Made by a program: the position numbers and the translations under genes. This document shows, in pieces, positions 5,746 through 5,953 of a DNA stretch of 5,953 bases. Below the pieces are notes generated by a model. That model made no database searches. It was given only the letters and a program-made list of their open reading frames with translations, and was not told where the DNA came from. The number at the start of each line of letters is the position of its first letter. Position 1 is the first letter of the stretch. This DNA comes from Kiritimatiellia bacterium (GTDB taxonomy: Bacteria > Verrucomicrobiota > Kiritimatiellia > RFP12 > UBA1067), in assembly GCA_017965685.1 (NCBI GenBank), contig JAGCPM010000142.1:1-5953 (forward strand), read 5' to 3'.

Positions 5746-5775
5746 AGTATATCAAATTTCCGCCCCCGAATTCAA
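5746..5775 (-). promoter_or_regulatory. Candidate sigma70-type promoter for fmt and the acyl-chain module
   Basis: On the minus strand, TTGAAT (5775-5770) is 18 bases upstream of TATACT (5751-5746). The -10 matches the consensus at five of six bases and the -35 at four of six. The run TTGATATACTACGC repeats that of the RRM promoter with one change. The predicted start falls around 5741-5738, directly against the fmt ATG at 5737, leaving little or no leader. Confidence 0.6.
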
Positions 5776-5801
5776 GACCCTCCACCATGCCACCCTTATT
5801 G

Positions 5802-5844
5802 CTCCGGTAGGGAAGTGAAACCTCTCCGGTAGGAAAGTGAAACC
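5802..5844. repeat. Two-copy direct repeat, 21-bp units at 22-bp period
   Basis: Units at 5802-5822 and 5824-5844 each begin CTCCGGTAGG and end GTGAAACC on the plus strand, and differ at one base (5812 versus 5834). They lie between the end of an upstream gene and the fmt promoter. They could be a regulator's tandem binding site or the end-repeat of a lost mobile element; the sequence does not decide. Confidence 0.7.
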
Positions 5845-5872
5845 CCATCCGCTTAGAGGTCGAAGCGGATGG
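5845..5872 (-). terminator. Perfect 10-bp hairpin at the end of the partial upstream gene
   Basis: CCATCCGCTT pairs with AAGCGGATGG across an 8-base loop. The stem includes the stop codon and last codons of the upstream reading frame. Downstream on the minus strand comes GGTTTCACTTT, which is T-rich but not a clean T run, so it is only a possible intrinsic terminator; an mRNA-stabilising stem is equally possible. Confidence 0.4.
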
Positions 5873-5953
5873 TGGCGTTGTCGGCGCCAAGGGTGCCGTT
5901 GGTGTTTTCCCAGACCGGCATGGACTTGAATGCCTCCTCGCTCGCGGCGGCGA
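5853..5953 (-). CDS. C-terminal end of an unrecognised protein (5' end outside window)
   Basis: An open frame enters from the right edge and stops at TAA (5855-5853), giving 32 codons. It contains FKSMPVWENTNGTL and ends ATIRFDL. The Asn/Thr/Gly-rich composition and the alternating hydrophobic/polar final residues would suit a secreted or surface beta-structured protein, but this is only an impression. I do not recognise the family. It is supported by the same strand and codon character as the neighbouring genes, and by a hairpin right at its stop. It belongs to a transcription unit upstream of the fmt promoter. Confidence 0.5.
   Translation of the reverse strand, partial: AAASEEAFKSMPVWENTNGTLGADNATIRFDL

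Noticed and set aside
5802..5844. Direct repeats as a CRISPR array
   Set aside because: The units are directly adjacent with only one base between them, no spacers and only two copies.
5738..5890. N-terminal extension of fmt to an ATG at 5890
   Set aside because: It would translate the hairpin, direct repeats and promoter; the canonical MRILFMGSS start is at 5737.

Overview
The window carries ten protein genes or gene parts, all read from the minus strand. Coding density is about 95%, and many neighbours overlap or nearly touch. No stretch longer than about 300 bases lacks a gene. I saw no tRNA, rRNA, CRISPR array or intact insertion sequence. The DNA is GC-rich. The best taxonomic clue is the Minf_1886-type protein (TIGR04138 as I recall it), a family known mainly from Planctomycetes and Verrucomicrobia. 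Together with a LolA-type protein, which implies an outer membrane, it suggests a Gram-negative member of the PVC superphylum, perhaps Verrucomicrobiota or Kiritimatiellota. That assignment is inference.

Layout in transcription order (right to left). (a) 5953-5853: the last 32 codons of an unrecognised protein, ending in a 10-bp hairpin. (b) 5852-5738: an intergenic stretch with a two-copy 22-bp-period repeat and a good sigma70-like promoter lying almost on top of the fmt start codon. (c) 5737-2219: a tight unit of fmt, two acyl carrier proteins, a membrane-domain/AMP-ligase fusion, a hot-dog dehydratase-like protein and a LolA-like protein. From the first carrier protein to lolA, consecutive genes overlap by 1 to 28 bases. 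(d) 2218-2144: a short gap with a second promoter that closely resembles the fmt one. (e) 2143-1: an RRM/RGG RNA-binding protein, the Minf_1886 family protein, RsgA and TcdA, which runs off the left edge.

How the genes fit together. Block (c) minus fmt resembles the accessory half of an aryl-polyene-type (APE/xanthomonadin-like) type II fatty-acid/polyketide cluster: paired ACPs, a COG4648 membrane protein, an acyl-AMP ligase, an ApeI-like dehydratase and a LolA-like carrier, in the usual relative order. No ketosynthase, ketoreductase, acyltransferase or MMPL exporter lies in the window, so it is either a split or reduced system or a different acyl-chain pathway. The COG4648 and ligase parts are fused and both look shortened. 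Block (e) looks like an RNA and translation operon: RNA chaperone-like protein, 30S-assembly GTPase and tRNA t6A-modifying enzyme. Its RsgA lacks the usual C-terminal zinc-binding domain.
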